Origin: Hymenolepis diminuta
Taxonomy: Eukaryota > Platyhelminthes > Cestoda > Cyclophyllidea > Hymenolepididae
DNA: 64,000 nucleotides
Direction: 5' to 3'
Assembly: GCA_900708905.1 (NCBI GenBank)
Contig: CAADRB010000006.1
Span: 2,757,927-2,821,926, forward strand
This document shows positions 24,401-37,448 of this stretch, piece by piece. The notes below the pieces were generated by a model that was not told where the DNA came from, did not search any database, and saw only the letters and a program-made list of their open reading frames with translations. The position numbers and the translations under genes were made by a program. The number at the start of each line of letters is the position of its first letter. The first letter of the stretch is position 1.

Positions 24401-27400
24401 CAAACTTTGCCTTATTGACGAGCTAAACACTACTTTAGCTGGAAAGTTTGACGATAATATTTGTCGAGGCGATCAATAAAACATTTATAGAATAGATTAA
24501 AATTCCGGAACCTTTAACAGATTTAACAATAAATTCTAAAGCCACACGAACTTATATATCAAGAATAAAGGACTTATAGTACAATTTTAACAAAACGAGT
24601 ATTCAAGGGTAATTTCCGGTTGACATTGGTTGGTCCAATCAGATTATTTATTCATCTTGCAAAAAACACCGTAAGATGAAGAAAAATCATGAACAGATAA
24701 TAAAATGAAACATTGATTGATTTTCAACTTCATTCACTAATTTATTCATATTAGTAACACTAAACAGATTTCAATTAAGCGAATCTTGAATTTACAAGGC
24801 GTAAAAATCAAAAATGCTTATGTTCAACCGGTCAATATTATTTATACAAAAGATCTATTGTCGCCATAATTAAATAAGTAATGAATATAATATCAATGAT
24901 GACCTGAACTTTTAAAGAATAAGTAAATAATACGGAAAAAGGTCGTAAAGGTTTCTACCCCTTTCATAATGAAAGCATTTAAAGATACTGTTCTCAGATA
25001 AAGGATAAAATTTGATTACATTTCTTCCCGTTATCTCACAATATTGTAGTCAAAATAAAGTATGAAATGAAGTGTGAAGGTGTTACATCGATCTAACAAA
25101 CACAAAGTATGACCACTACTTTCATAACCACAACTACATCGACTGAAAATTGGCCGATAAAGGTATTAGCTTGATGGAGATAGTACTGAGCAAAATCCTA
25201 TTAACTTGCATTCTCTAATGTCAAATTATCCATCCTTGTAAAAGAAAAACGTTTCATAAAGAGTACACTAATGTAAACTGGGCGAATAATAGCTCCTGTG
25301 AATATCTTCCTCGAAACAAAAGGGAGACAAGGGAGGCGAACACTTCAATTTAGAAATTAGGTCAACAAACATGAAGCAATAAACCGACCATATACTACTC
25401 GAGTTATGTCTCAGCAAACATTTGCAGAAAAATGAACCCCCCACCCCCTAGGCAGCCTTGTTCATTCGAGCACAACTCATCTTTATAGCACGCGGCACTG
25501 CAAACATTAAAAAAAATGGACAAATGCACGAACCATGAGTTGCTAAAATTAGTAGTCGAGAGGCATAGCTCGTTCCAAATGAATAAACGTGTTTGAGGAT
25601 CACCAGATGTTAAAATACTATCTGTTCGAATAAAATTAAGGAAATTAAATTCATGTAAGCAAATGCGATATGGTCCAAGATGAAAAAAAAACCACCATAT
25701 GCCGCTCAGTCAAATATGAAAGAGTCTTACTGGAGAATTCTTCAAATCATCTCGAAACATTACCTGTTCTGAATTAATGAATTTATTGAAAATCACCAGA
25801 TGGTAAGCAGTGCCCATAAAAAGGGGAGGTAATAATGCTCAAAAGTAGAACCAGGTCCAAGGCATAACAAATCAAACATATGTAGCTAAATAGAACAGTT
25901 TGATGAGTTCTTCCCTTTGTAAGTTCCGTTTACAAAAGTGCAAGTTAGAAGCTTTACATTTTGAAATACGGAAAGAGAAAACTGTTAAATTCGACCAAGA
26001 TTGTACGCCTTGATTTATGGATATGGACTGAGATGCCCTTTTCGGTCCTCTGCGATTTACCGCAAGTTGAGATAGCTGAAACAATATAGTTTTATCAAAT
26101 CATAGGTAGAAGCCCGTCTAGTGAAAACGATGCTGGATACTGGGAAAAATTTGGTGGATTACACACCTTAATGTTTTAGTAAGTTTCACATTTTGGAAAA
26201 GATTGAAAACCGATGTTCATCTTAGAGTAAGCGTTTCCTTATAATAGATCGAAAACCAAAAGTATTAAAATGGCAGCAAATTAACTCTTAATGTCAAACA
26301 AAGATTGATTGAAAATTAACTTCACTTAAAAATCTCCAGACGAAAAAATGTTCAAGAACGTTTCAGGTTACCGGTCGGGTTATGAGTCTCGAAAATCGGT
26401 TGGTCGAATCCAAAGATGATGATGGATCGTTAAAGAGATAGTGGTTCAGCCCGATGCAAAGATAACCCAGAATTTTCATACAAAACTCAAGACCATCGGT
26501 TCTATAATCGTGTTCCTAACTGTTTATGAAATTACAGACGAGTTCGTATGCGTACTTTTCAATCTCCCTGTTAGACAGAGAGGCTAATCGAATGCGTTTA
26601 ACATTAAAATTAATAGAAAAAAACAGGAATTTTGACGTTAAAATTTAGCATTGGTTGCGAAATTTCAAAATCAACTAGTAATAAAGTATGCTTGATAGAT
26701 GGGTTTTGAAGTTCGGGAAATTTTCTATCATTCCTATTTTATTACGAAATAAAACTTTAAATCATGACGGTCAACACTGAATAGACTTGATTATATATAG
26801 TTAATTAGCACGAGATTCAAAGACGCGTTGGAGAACGGGTTAAAGCCATAAAAAAGCTATTCTCAGGTTAAATGAGTAGGCGCACACAGAAAGGACGAAA
26901 AAACTATTTGCAAAAGCTCCAGGGGACTGGAGCAAAAACAAAACAGCTAGTAAGTTCCTCGTCCCGTCTTCTCTCAAGGGAATTCAGATGAAGAACGTTT
27001 CGACATTCATGGAAAAACATCTTTTCTCGATATGCATGTGTAACAATGAGAAGGGTAAAAGAATAAGCAAGCGCTCAGGGGAGCAGAATATTCTCATTTC
27101 AGCGTCACCTGCAAGGATATATTTGCCAAATAGAACTCTGAAACAACACAATCTAACAGTGGTTGTCGAATAATTTAATTTAAGCAGTAAAATTAAATTA
27201 TTAAATCTTCGCGCATTCAATGTAGCCATAAGTAAACACCTAGTCAAGCACTTAATCAATGGATAAATGGATTGATTTGTTAGCGTAATACGATGAGCGT
27301 AACGCTACACGGATGCATTTTTCCCAAAGCCTTAAACACAATTATCGACCTACCAACTCGTCCCGTACATTATCTGGTTTTCGCCACTGATACATTTATC

Positions 27401-29141
27401 GATTTTTAGGCCCCAAGCTGAAAATAACAATATATTGAGCAAATAACTTACATTCTCAATAGTATGGGATTTTCATGCTTAATACTTACAATTTCTCTAA
27501 AAGGCAAAGGATTTTAAAAGGCAATGCCATAAAAAAAGAGATAGAATTAAGATTTTCTTACTAACAAACAAATTTTCCCGCAATGTCTAAAATGCTACAT
27601 TGCGAAAAGATTTCGCCTCAAAACAGGGCGTTTAAGAGTCCGGTTTTTCAAACACCGACCACGCCTTGAAAGTAACGTCCTATTTCTATGGAAAATTTTT
27701 ACAAAAAAGAGCAAATTAATGTCACATCGTCAAAGAGAGAATTTGGTAAGCAATTATCTTGTCTTAAAGAAAGAGGAACCGTTGCTACCTTACACCATGT
27801 GATGGATATTACCCTGCGTTCTCTTTTTATCTCACTCGCACTCTCCCCTGTTATTTTCGCACGCTCTAATTAGAAGGAATGGAACGATTTAGACAGAGAG
27901 AAGTCTCAGTCCCAGGACGATGCGATTGTAAAATAGGAGTAATCGTGTAAAATTTGCAAGAGACTTTACTAATACAAATTTGGCAGTAAACAGAATCATA
28001 AAAAGTGAACATAACAGCGATTTAGGTCTTAAATCCCCAAAATCCAGGGAATTCTATTCCAAATTTCATTGACTTTCTTACACAAATAAATCTTCCATTA
28101 ATTCACAATTTTTTCTTGTAATACTAGATACGGCACAGGTGTTTTTGAATCCCCTTACTATTCTTTCTCTTCAATTCCCGAATTCTGCAAGGAAGAGAAA
28201 TTAAACGATAAAACTGGCGTTAAACTATGAATTTTACCCATTCCAATCCAGCAAATAGCTAAGAGGAAAGGAGCAATGAAATGTATGACAGGATGTGAGG
28301 GGCTGTTTCCCTTTTTGCCAGTGGGTGGTCATTAGGAGAAAGAGGAAGCACAAAAAAGAAGTAACAGGGACCAGCTCATGACTTTTTCTCTCGCATTCCT
28401 CTACTGGAAATCCAGGTTATAATGACTCACTTTCCAGGTAAAGAGCTAAACAGAAAAGGTTTTCAATAGAGAAAGAGCTGACATTTCCCATCATGTCTTC
28501 CCCTTTGACCACCCGCCCAATTAACAAGCTGACCATATAAGCTGTCAACACTAAGTGAGAGAGCGGCCATGTCGACATTATGGACACTTCTGGGTGGGCT
28601 CCTTTCGTGTCTGTCTGCTTGTGTCTCTGCACGATAATTAAGAATTTTTATGTAAATAGCTTTCTTGAAAACTTCCGGGGGGTGTTGGAGAAAGATGTCA
28701 AAAATTAAGACACCAATTAGACAGTAGTCAAAAAAGATTTTTTGCTTAAGTATGAAATATCCGGAATATGAAACGTGAATCAAGAGGAGAAAGTAATTAT
28801 AACATATGCTGCTCATACGGTTACAGGATAAAAACGCATACTATTTGATTAATTTTCTTGAGATCGGTAGCTATTTCACATTATCCGAACATATTGGAAA
28901 TTACGTAGACTCCGAAACTCCCAGAGAGGGCACAACTTACCGATATAATTTCATATTATCTTTTCCAATTTCAACTGATTAGGTACACCAATGAGACATA
29001 CTTGACGACAGGAGGAAGCCAGTCAAACTCAAAAAGAGTTTATTGAGGAGTCTAACACCAAGAATCAGAATTCCACACTTTAATCTGGAACATAAGTGAT
29101 GCACATACATTATTGAATATGTATTTCATATCCGTATACTT

Positions 29142-29415
29142 NNNNNNNNNNNNNNNNNNNNNNNNNNNNNNNNNNNNNNNNNNNNNNNNNNNNNNNNNNN
29201 NNNNNNNNNNNNNNNNNNNNNNNNNNNNNNNNNNNNNNNNNNNNNNNNNNNNNNNNNNNNNNNNNNNNNNNNNNNNNNNNNNNNNNNNNNNNNNNNNNNN
29301 NNNNNNNNNNNNNNNNNNNNNNNNNNNNNNNNNNNNNNNNNNNNNNNNNNNNNNNNNNNNNNNNNNNNNNNNNNNNNNNNNNNNNNNNNNNNNNNNNNNN
29401 NNNNNNNNNNNNNNN
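29142..29415. other. Assembly gap (N run)
   Basis: 274 undetermined bases, followed by an A-rich run and purine-rich sequence. Open frames drawn through the gap are artefacts. Confidence 0.95.
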
Positions 29416-30735
29416 AAAAAAAAACACAGACCTCACAAGAAGGGGAAGGGAAAAGAGGGTGAGATCAAACTAAAAAATGAGCAAATGCAGGGGGTTTGGG
29501 GAACACGCCGAGAGAAGTGATACACAATTGTTTTGTGATTAAGGTAACGAGAAAAGAGGCATATAAACAATTAACTCAATCCTCATCGATAGGCGCAATT
29601 TTGTTGTAGCAGTTTTTAACATTAAACTGAATATAAGGTTAATGAGATTACTAAGCATGACATTATATGAGTAGAGAAGGATAGAAAAAAAGGCACAAAG
29701 AATAACTTTTATAACTGTGATTTGAAACTGACTAAATTAGAATAAAGCAGATGCGATATCTGTCAGTATCTTCAGAATTCTTCACGCTACAAGAGCATAA
29801 CAGTTTTATGAACATGGATTGTTACCTGATAATAAAAGGCTACCGATGTAAACCAGACTATTAATGTCACACTTATAGTGTCTACAGAGGTTAGAGTCGC
29901 TCAGACGCAGTAGGAAAAAGCAGAAGACCTATAGAAATAACGTGAGATGCATGAGATTGCTTAACCGATAATATACCAGTGATGAAATTTCATTCCACCC
30001 TCTGTAAATGGAGGGACAGCAATCAAATAACCCAGTTTACATTAACAACATGAAGACAATTTGTATTCCTTGACCTTTGTTGGATTAATAAAATACTTAG
30101 AATCAACCGCATTCTGTTTCAACCTCTTTCTAGACTGAGTTAACTGGAATCCATTGATATCTAATGGATAGATACGCCATAGCGATAGAAGCTGGACTTC
30201 CTGACATTGCGGCAGCATAGAAGAGGTATATTTGATAAAAGAATTACTTCTATTCACGGGGCAACGAGACTAATGAAGTTTCATAGTTCTTGACTTTAGT
30301 GTTGCAGAATATAAACTCTCCAATTTCGTGAGCTTAATATTACTACTTCAATGTTAAAGGAATAATCAAACAATATCAAATAGAAGGTATGTGCAGACAA
30401 GAGAAGACAGTATGTATGATGATAAATAGAGCCCTACATATTATGACAATCTCTAACTGGCACGAGGAAGATATTACAGTCAGAACATAAGATTAAAAAG
30501 AGGAAACACATGTAATGATACACTAAAATACAATGAGAGCAATGTAGGTGAGTATAATTGCTTTGGAGGGACGAATACCCAAACAGGATATTCTCAAAAG
30601 AGAATTGTGTATGCAACAATTATCAAGATGTGTGAACATGAGTTATATTTAAATTATATTTTCATATCATTAAAAACCCACCCCTCCCGTAATTGTCGCA
30701 TAAAAACATTAGTTCACATTAAAATTAAGTAATAT
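29416..30735. other. Purine-rich intergenic sequence
   Basis: Rich in AGA and GAGAA words, similar in texture to the tandem array that follows. No exon seen. Confidence 0.4.
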
Positions 30736-31444
30736 GTATTATAATGAAGAAGGGAGAAGGATGGGGAAACAGCTCGGGAATACTGCAGTCTTTAAATGAA
30801 AAGTAATGTTTGTGATAGTACCAACCATACTTGACAGACGAGAGAAAGGAATGCAGTGGGTCAAGTAAAAAAGCACATGCAGAAGAGGACAGTGGACTGA
30901 ATGGAGGCTTAGTAGGCAGTTTAATAGATAATATAAAGGTATACTACATCCAGACTTGACTTGATAGGGGAAAGAAGGTAGCGAAAAGAAGCAAAAACAC
31001 ATGCAGAGAAAGACAGTAGGAGAGATGCATCATGTGTGATTTTAATTTAATTCAAACAGGTGAAAAGTAAGTAAATATAACAAGATTATCTAGGAAATAG
31101 AAAAGAGAATAGAAGTGGGTAGTTAAGAAGACAGGACCTTTTTAATAATTCATCGAAGACGTGAGAGAAAAAGAGACTACTACCTACATGTGTGGGGTCT
31201 CAGTGAGAGATGAGTTAGACTCGTTTTTTTGTCAGGACGTAGGGACCACACACAGAACGAGATTAATGGGAAAGTGAAATTAATTCAAAGGAAGGAGACT
31301 AATTGTCAATCCTGTGTATTTGCAAATTAACATGAGTTATTTGAACACATATTTAGTGATCAAAGTTACGTTTAACTTCATATAAAAGTGGAATTGTAAA
31401 GGGCATGCTAGAGAAACATGCCACAAATGTACCTATTCATATTA

Positions 31445-31598
31445 TGCATATTTATTGGCGCTGGTGGTGTAGGTGTTAATGTGCACACCGATAAAGCTAG
31501 AACTTATCAATTTGATACTCTTCGAAGAACATTTAGCAAACCAACGATAATAATGAAGTATGGTCCACAGAAAGATAGCTTCTCATCAAAGAGGCTGC
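31445..31598 (+). repeat. SINE copy in array unit 1
   Basis: Plus-strand tRNA-like head (TGGCGCTGG at about 31454, B-box-like AATTTGATACTC at about 31509) followed by a tail ending in TCTCATCAAAGAGGCT. The tail matches the tails of the other copies in this array. Confidence 0.45.
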
Positions 31599-32125
31599 AG
31601 CTGAGTTTTATAATGATATTGAAAATTATTCGATGAAAAGGCAAAACGACGTAAAAGGAAGGCGATGAGACTCGTAAACAACATACAAATGTGACGACTG
31701 TAACTAAATGGATGGTCTCAATTAAAGACAGACGAATGCGAGTAAAAAGCACTGACGAAAAAAGAAGTAGAAAAGAGAAATCGAATGAACTTGTATAAAA
31801 ATTAATCGAATATGTGAGGGAAGTAGGTTACAATTGATAAGTAGAGAGAAATGGGTTTTTTCTAATTGTTATTTTCATCAGTAGGACATAGATTAAAGGG
31901 AAGAAAAATGAGTTGAAAGGGAGGAAAATAACTGTCCGTTTTGTGAAAATTCTCATGAACTACTAGATCAAGTAGTAATGATCCATATAAAATGGAAATT
32001 CGCAAGCCCTAACAGGAAAAATGATCATTCCGGTTATTAAGAGTGTATTATTAGAATCCGAATATTGTGGGTTATCAAATGAGATAAGCATACATGTCAC
32101 CGATGTAAGAGTTTTATGTGAACTT

Positions 32126-32262
32126 AAGACTTAGTGGTTAAAATGCACTTCTACAAAGTCAGAGCCCACAGTGCATATTTAGGAAATCAACGGCATGACC
32201 AACCGTAATGGCGCATATTGTCCAACACACAGGCAACAGATCAGTTTCTCATAAGAGGCTCC
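32126..32262 (+). repeat. SINE copy in array unit 2
   Basis: Head with the A-box-like ACTTAGTGGTTAAAATGCAC, B box decayed. The tail ends TCTCATAAGAGGCT at 32247-32260. Confidence 0.45.
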
Positions 32263-32804
32263 TGATTAGTGCTTGTAAATGCCTCTCTTCAACGGGCTAC
32301 GAAAATTAATTATTGAAAAGATAAATTTGCAGTCTAGATGCATACCATCGTTAACCTTACAGCTAGGAGTAGAGAGAGAGGAGACAAAGTAGTGAAAAAG
32401 GCTATGAAGGCGGAGGACTGCAAAGATACGGATGATCTCAATAGAAAACAGAGAGGAAGATGAAAACAATTAAACAGTATCATGGACTGCATCGAGGCAG
32501 GGGGTAGAAACGAAGGGGGCTGAGTGTGGGTAATTAAGAAAGGACTATGTTAATAATTTACCTAAGATATGAGAAAAAGACTACCAACTGTATGCAATCA
32601 TCGTAAATAGAGGGAAATGAGATATTTTGATATTCAGAGAATGTCAATCTTGTATTAGCTCTCATACGTAGACAAATTCACATGAGCTGTTCCATTAAGC
32701 AATGATGATCAAAACGACGCTGAATTTCCTTATAACATGAAAATTCTAAAGAGTGTACTAGGGAAACATGCCAAAGACATTTTCAATCAGTATATGTGTA
32801 TCGT

Positions 32805-32920
32805 TTGCTTCGATGACGTAATGGTCAACGGACATATCATCGACGTCATAGGTTCATTTCACCGGTTTGATGCTCATTGACTGGTTAACAGAATGCCAGT
32901 CTCTCATCAGAGAGGCTCAC
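32805..32920 (+). repeat. SINE copy in array unit 3 (best preserved)
   Basis: A-box-like GACGTAATGGTCAACGG (32814-32830), B-box-like CGGTTTGATGC (32863-32873), then a hairpin GACTGG/CCAGTC around GTTAACAGAATG, then TCTCATCAGAGAGGCT. The hairpin and tail align with the copy at 38.1 kb, so the family extends beyond the array. Confidence 0.6.
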
Positions 32921-33529
32921 GCTGAATGTCTGTAACGAGAAAGTTTTATTGAGTTGGTAAAAGTACCATTGAGACTCGGACAATCCTGATAGACAGGAAA
33001 GAACGTGAAATGAATACGAAGAGACACAAAAACAACGTACAGAAAAAATGGAGACTGCAACGATGTGGGTGATCTCAATTAAAGACAGACAAGGGGACGA
33101 GTAATGAGAAAAAACGTCGAAAACAGGGAATCGAATCTTAGTAGGTGGTCTTAGTTAAAGAAAAATAGACTGACTATTGCGAATGAACAAGACAGACTAC
33201 CCACAACGAAATTAGAAAAGAATAATATTAGCAGTGAGAGAAAAAATATAACGTGAAACACACGAGGACAGAATGCATCTAATAAACAGAAATTTGAATA
33301 TCTCTTGTAGCCGAAATTAATTACCCGGTAAAGGAACCTGGGGCATAAAAAAACAGACTAGATAGGTACTGAATGACGGTGAGAGAAAATGAACAGAGAC
33401 CACACATGAAGAGATTAAAGGAAAGAAAAAGAGTAATTCAAAATGAGAGTAACTATCAGGATTTGCCGCCGCCATAACAGTTCGCATGCATTAAAGAATT
33501 CTCAAGAAAGTTAAAGGGACAAGGCTTCA

Positions 33530-36500
33530 TATAACAACCATACATACCCACGAACATATTAAATTGAAGTCTACCTATTTAAGGAGAAAGATTTTGACTG
33601 AAGACTGAATCCGCGAGTCAGTGTATCATTATTACCCACGGTAAAATAAAACATACCACTATTAATCGTGGGAAGCAACCGATATCAGTTAACAGAAAAC
33701 CTAATAAAAAAGAAAAAGGAGAGGATCAAAAAGATGCCGAGAGCAGGGAGTCTTACTTAATTTGAACCTTCGACTTGGGTGGTACAATAAATGGGCGATT
33801 CAAGTTCCAAAGTTCAAATTTCATTTATCCCCTAAATTGCAGCAAATTCTTGGCTGCGATATCCAGTACTCATATATCTTTTGGAACACCAATATAATGA
33901 ATGGATAAGGAATTTATCAATTCGTTTCATTTGACTGTTTGGCGATGTTTTGCAATTTAAGTACATTGCAAATCAGGTGCAAAGCGTTGTAATTATCAAT
34001 ATCACAAAGTCTTTTCACCCTCAATGTGTGTGTGTGTTCACCTTGCAAGAGTGGGTAAAAAGCAACCCCAAGAGATGAAATTTGAGACAACCAACAGGCT
34101 ACCTCAAATAGTCCAGCTTATACTTCCGGAATGAGCGAAAGGGAAGGAAAGACCACCCACAGTAAGAATAGGAATTCGCAATTATCACTGCAAAATTATA
34201 GCAATTAACCAGCTTACAAACCACCTATGTGCAACTGATAAGAAACAGATAGCTCGGTTTACAAACGATTTTGTATCCATATATAGCGCTTCTAAGGATA
34301 GATGCTATATATATTATTATTATTATTTTGCCGATTATAGAAGATAATAAACAATAGAAGGGAAATAAATAATGAACCTGAACGTCGAAGGATTAAGTAA
34401 TGTCAAGTTGAAATAAATTAATGCTAGAGCATCAGGTTATACAATTATATTTAGTAAGGATAGTTTCTGACGCTCCTAATTTCATGCTTGTGATGCTTCT
34501 AGTTTGCTGACAGTGCATAAAATCTGATGCTTAATCATTATATAATTGCAGCTAATAACCACAAAATGCCTACAAAATAGCAATAGAGAGGAAAGAGAAG
34601 ACAAGTTTAAGGCTTTGAGAACTTAACATAAAGATATCCATTTTACTTCGAATAAAGTGTGCACTGTACAAGGTTATTGATTAATTGGAATGAACAATTT
34701 ACTCACAATAAAAAGGCAAGAAAAACACAAAGTAAAATGTTTATATCGCCAAGATAAAAAATATATAATAATTTCAACACTTTCAATTTTTCCTTGACAG
34801 TTATGCTGCCTCGATGAATTTGTCTCTTTTAAGAGCCGATAACAAATTCCAACTTCCCTAGCATAGCCGAGTTCAATAGAGTTCGCTCGATGATATGAAA
34901 TTCAAAAGTTTCGTCTGAAAATAAGAGCACTTTATCACCATGATTACATTTCATTAATCTGATCGTCATAATCATCTGTCGAGATTGTAATTTATTACGG
35001 CTGAAATTTTCCATAAAACACTTCAATACTTGTTTACAAGACACACATGGCACGGAAGAAGGATATGAGCAGAGACTGAAGTATACATTCACTTCAGTCC
35101 AAAGAGATGCATGATTAAAGCAAAGGTGTGAATATCTACCGGTCGTTGTGGTTTAAATATTGATTGTTCAGACCACCATGGGTTATTTGGGGGAATGAAA
35201 AATAAAAGATATTACGTAAACTAGGAAGCGATTCCTGAAAAATCAGCTTTTTTCACAGAAATTAAGGGGACTAATTCTGACTCGTGAATTTATTTCAATT
35301 GAGGGGCGATTATCGGTGGTAGAAAAGCCAGATTTAACCAAAATCAGAGTGCCTTTAATATAACCAAAACTTTCAATCCATTCTAGGATAAATCCTTCAC
35401 CATACAAAAAAAGAACCTAAATGAGAAACGGCATTTTTCGGGGAAAATTTCAAATCTGGGAAGTTCCTCTTTTCTTCCCCACCACTAAGAAAAATATCTC
35501 TAGGCATTGAAAATCAGGATCAGTCGCCAATATCCAAGTACATTCCCATAAATCTCAGTTTGCTTTTTTTTCTCTCCCCATCGAAGCAAAATTTTTGAGG
35601 GGCAAAGTTTCCTTGCCTCTCTTCATGAGACTTTTGAGGGGGCGAACAAAAAACAACAAATGCACATTAGAGAGTAATAATTTTTAAGAAAAAATTCGCG
35701 CCTGTACACATTAATTTTGTAATTTCCACGTCTGGTTTGTTTGCTTTACCTACCTATTGGAGAGAATTGAGAATTATTCGAGGAAAAATAATAAAAAAGA
35801 AAACGAGATCAGTCAGACTTGTTAGTTATTTTATTGTCTGAAAAATTTATAATGGGATTTTATTTATTGGTTAACCCCATTGATGAAACTGACCGTCTGT
35901 TATTCAACTAATCTGAGCCATAGTCAATATTAACCAATTTATTTAACCAGTCTACTACAATTATTTAAACCGACTATCAAAGATGTAAATCGTACGTCTT
36001 ATGTTTCAGACAAAGGCGCCAATGGAATTTAGAAAATCTAATCTCAGAACATTATTGAAAATGCAGGAGGTTCTACATCTTTTAAACCTAACATAAATGA
36101 ACATAACCGGATAAACAGTTCCTATTTCTGCGTCAACTTCATTCGATTACCGACCTTGAATATATTTTTAAAAATTGTGAGGTTAAATTATTACGAAATA
36201 ACCAGGTTCAAAAAGTGAATAGTAGTACCATTTCTTCACAAATTAATTGAGTTAGATAATACTGGAATTTAAAGTCAAGAAGAAATTACGATAAACCATT
36301 AGCTATAATAACCTAGAAAACACTTACGAAATCCACATTTCATTACATACATTTTTACCAGGTTTAGAAATAAACCTTAAACCTTTAAGTAGTAATTAAC
36401 ATTAGTTATATACAGCTAGATCCTTCCTAAGACAAACAATTTCTACCCTTCTGAACTAGACCTCACAAGAAGGTAGAACCTGCATTTGCCTATTGCCCAA

Positions 36501-37100
36501 ACGCTGCAAAATCAGTGCACACACAATGCATACAAACACAGGCATTGTTCATTAAATTTGTCAAAAGAAACGAAGTGGGTGGGCTAGGGTTGGGCAGAAA
36601 TAAGAAATGGGGTGGAGAGTGAGGAGAGAGAACAACGCACTCTGCCCCAAACCCCATTCCTTCAACCTCTCGACCACACACCGAGGTAGGACAAGTTGAT
36701 TTCTTGCCTTTGTTATTATTATTTCTGCGACTTCTACACCACCACCGCGTCGTCGCTAACGCCGCCGCCAGTTTTATGACTCTGCCAGCACCAGATCATA
36801 AATTTAAGAGGCGTAGGGCCAAAAGTCGGTTAAAACAGGAATTTCTTTCCAAATTTATACAATTCATTTAATTTTATGTAGCTGAGGTTCAAGTTGATTT
36901 AAATCAGCCACATAAGAAGCTTAAAAATTATTTCATTCAGCGCCAGAACTCAAAACTTAAAGCGTATGAAATCGTTCGCAATTTTTTGGCTTGGGGCCCA
37001 AAACCGATAGGCTTATTAATGACACAAACCAATAGCCGTGAGAGCACTAATTAATCGATTGATAACTATGTACACGGTAACAGTGCAGTGTGTGCCTATA
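33530..37100. other. Intergenic, expected place for the missing EXOC2 3' exons
   Basis: No exon found with confidence. The perfect pair TATATAGC/GCTATATA lies at 34280-34287 and 34304-34311, followed by short TAT repeats. A GC-richer island at 36480-36800 has ACC and CCG trinucleotide runs. The last EXOC2 coding exon should lie here if the gene is intact, but I could not recognise it. Confidence 0.4.
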
Positions 37101-37109
37101 ACCGCTAGA

Positions 37110-37390
37110 ATAATAATTATTTTTCTTCGCTTTCAATATTTCTTCTATAAAGAAAAACGCAATTTTCTTTTTATTTCCTCATTGATAAAAGACACTTTGT
37201 AATTATTCCCATTTGTTTAACCCTATACCAGTTGAGCTCACTTCCGTCAGTACATGCGTGTTTACCGTAAACCGCGTTGTGTTCTGCTTTGAGTTACTGG
37301 CTTCTGTGTAAGGTTGCCGTATTACTGAGTTTTCTAGATTTTTTACTGACTGAGATTACTACTGAGAATTCTGGTTTTTTACGTCATAGA
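37110..37390. repeat. Dispersed repeat copy A (possible solo LTR)
   Basis: About 280 bases align, in the same orientation, with 54635-54915. Shared landmarks in order are TAATTATTTT, AATATTTCTTCTAT, a TTTATTTCC block followed by GATAAA, TTTGTTTAA, GCTTCTGTGT, TTACT/ATTAC and TCTAGATT. The similarity stops abruptly at both ends. Length and boundaries suit a solo LTR or a short mobile element. It begins only about 50 bases downstream of the last EXOC2 exon found. Confidence 0.6.
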
Positions 37391-37448
37391 ATAACTTAGT
37401 ACCTAAAACTCGTATTGCGCTTGCACTAACTAGGGAAAGAATCACGAC

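Larger units (their letters stand above)
17412..29141. other. Gene-poor stretch, possible long introns
   Basis: Nearly 12 kb without a convincing exon apart from weak candidates. GC-richer islands are at about 19120-19490, 23340-23670 and 28280-28640. The 19 kb island holds the palindrome GCAGTCCGGACTGC (19410-19423) and the pair CAGAAC/GTTCTG separated by 7 bases (19152-19170). A plus-strand frame at 21082-21420 is described separately. If the 17.3 kb exon is real, some of this is its intron. Confidence 0.4.
30740..33520 (+). repeat. Degenerate tandem array, unit about 0.7 kb, carrying SINEs
   Basis: Blocks of similar sequence recur in the same order and orientation. The word TCTCATCAAAGAGGCT occurs at about 31581 and recurs, diverged, at 32247 and 32902. 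GGTCTCAATTAAAGACAGAC at 31714 matches 33071 at 18 of 20 positions, with a weaker copy at 32436. An AAACATGCC block at 31412 matches 32764. GACCACACA...GAGATTAA at 31241 matches 33397. Offsets cluster near 0.63-0.72 kb or twice or three times that, giving at least three to four diverged units. A shorter duplication of about 125 bases lies within 30840-31020. Copies are purine-rich on the plus strand. Confidence 0.6.

Noticed and set aside
29110..29520. Frames of 108 and 135 codons across the second gap
   Set aside because: Open only because of the N run.
32780..32960. Possible hammerhead ribozyme: CTGATGAG followed by a 6-bp stem on the minus strand of the SINE tail
   Set aside because: The GAAA box after stem II is missing in every copy, and the motif lies antisense to the SINE's polymerase III orientation. 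It is better read as a self-complementary SINE tail.
34829..35092. Minus-strand frame with NKLQSRQMI and DKVLLFSDETFE, reminiscent of the XPB/ERCC3 helicase core
   Set aside because: XPB is very strongly conserved and this is far too divergent. No neighbouring XPB motif was found on either side.
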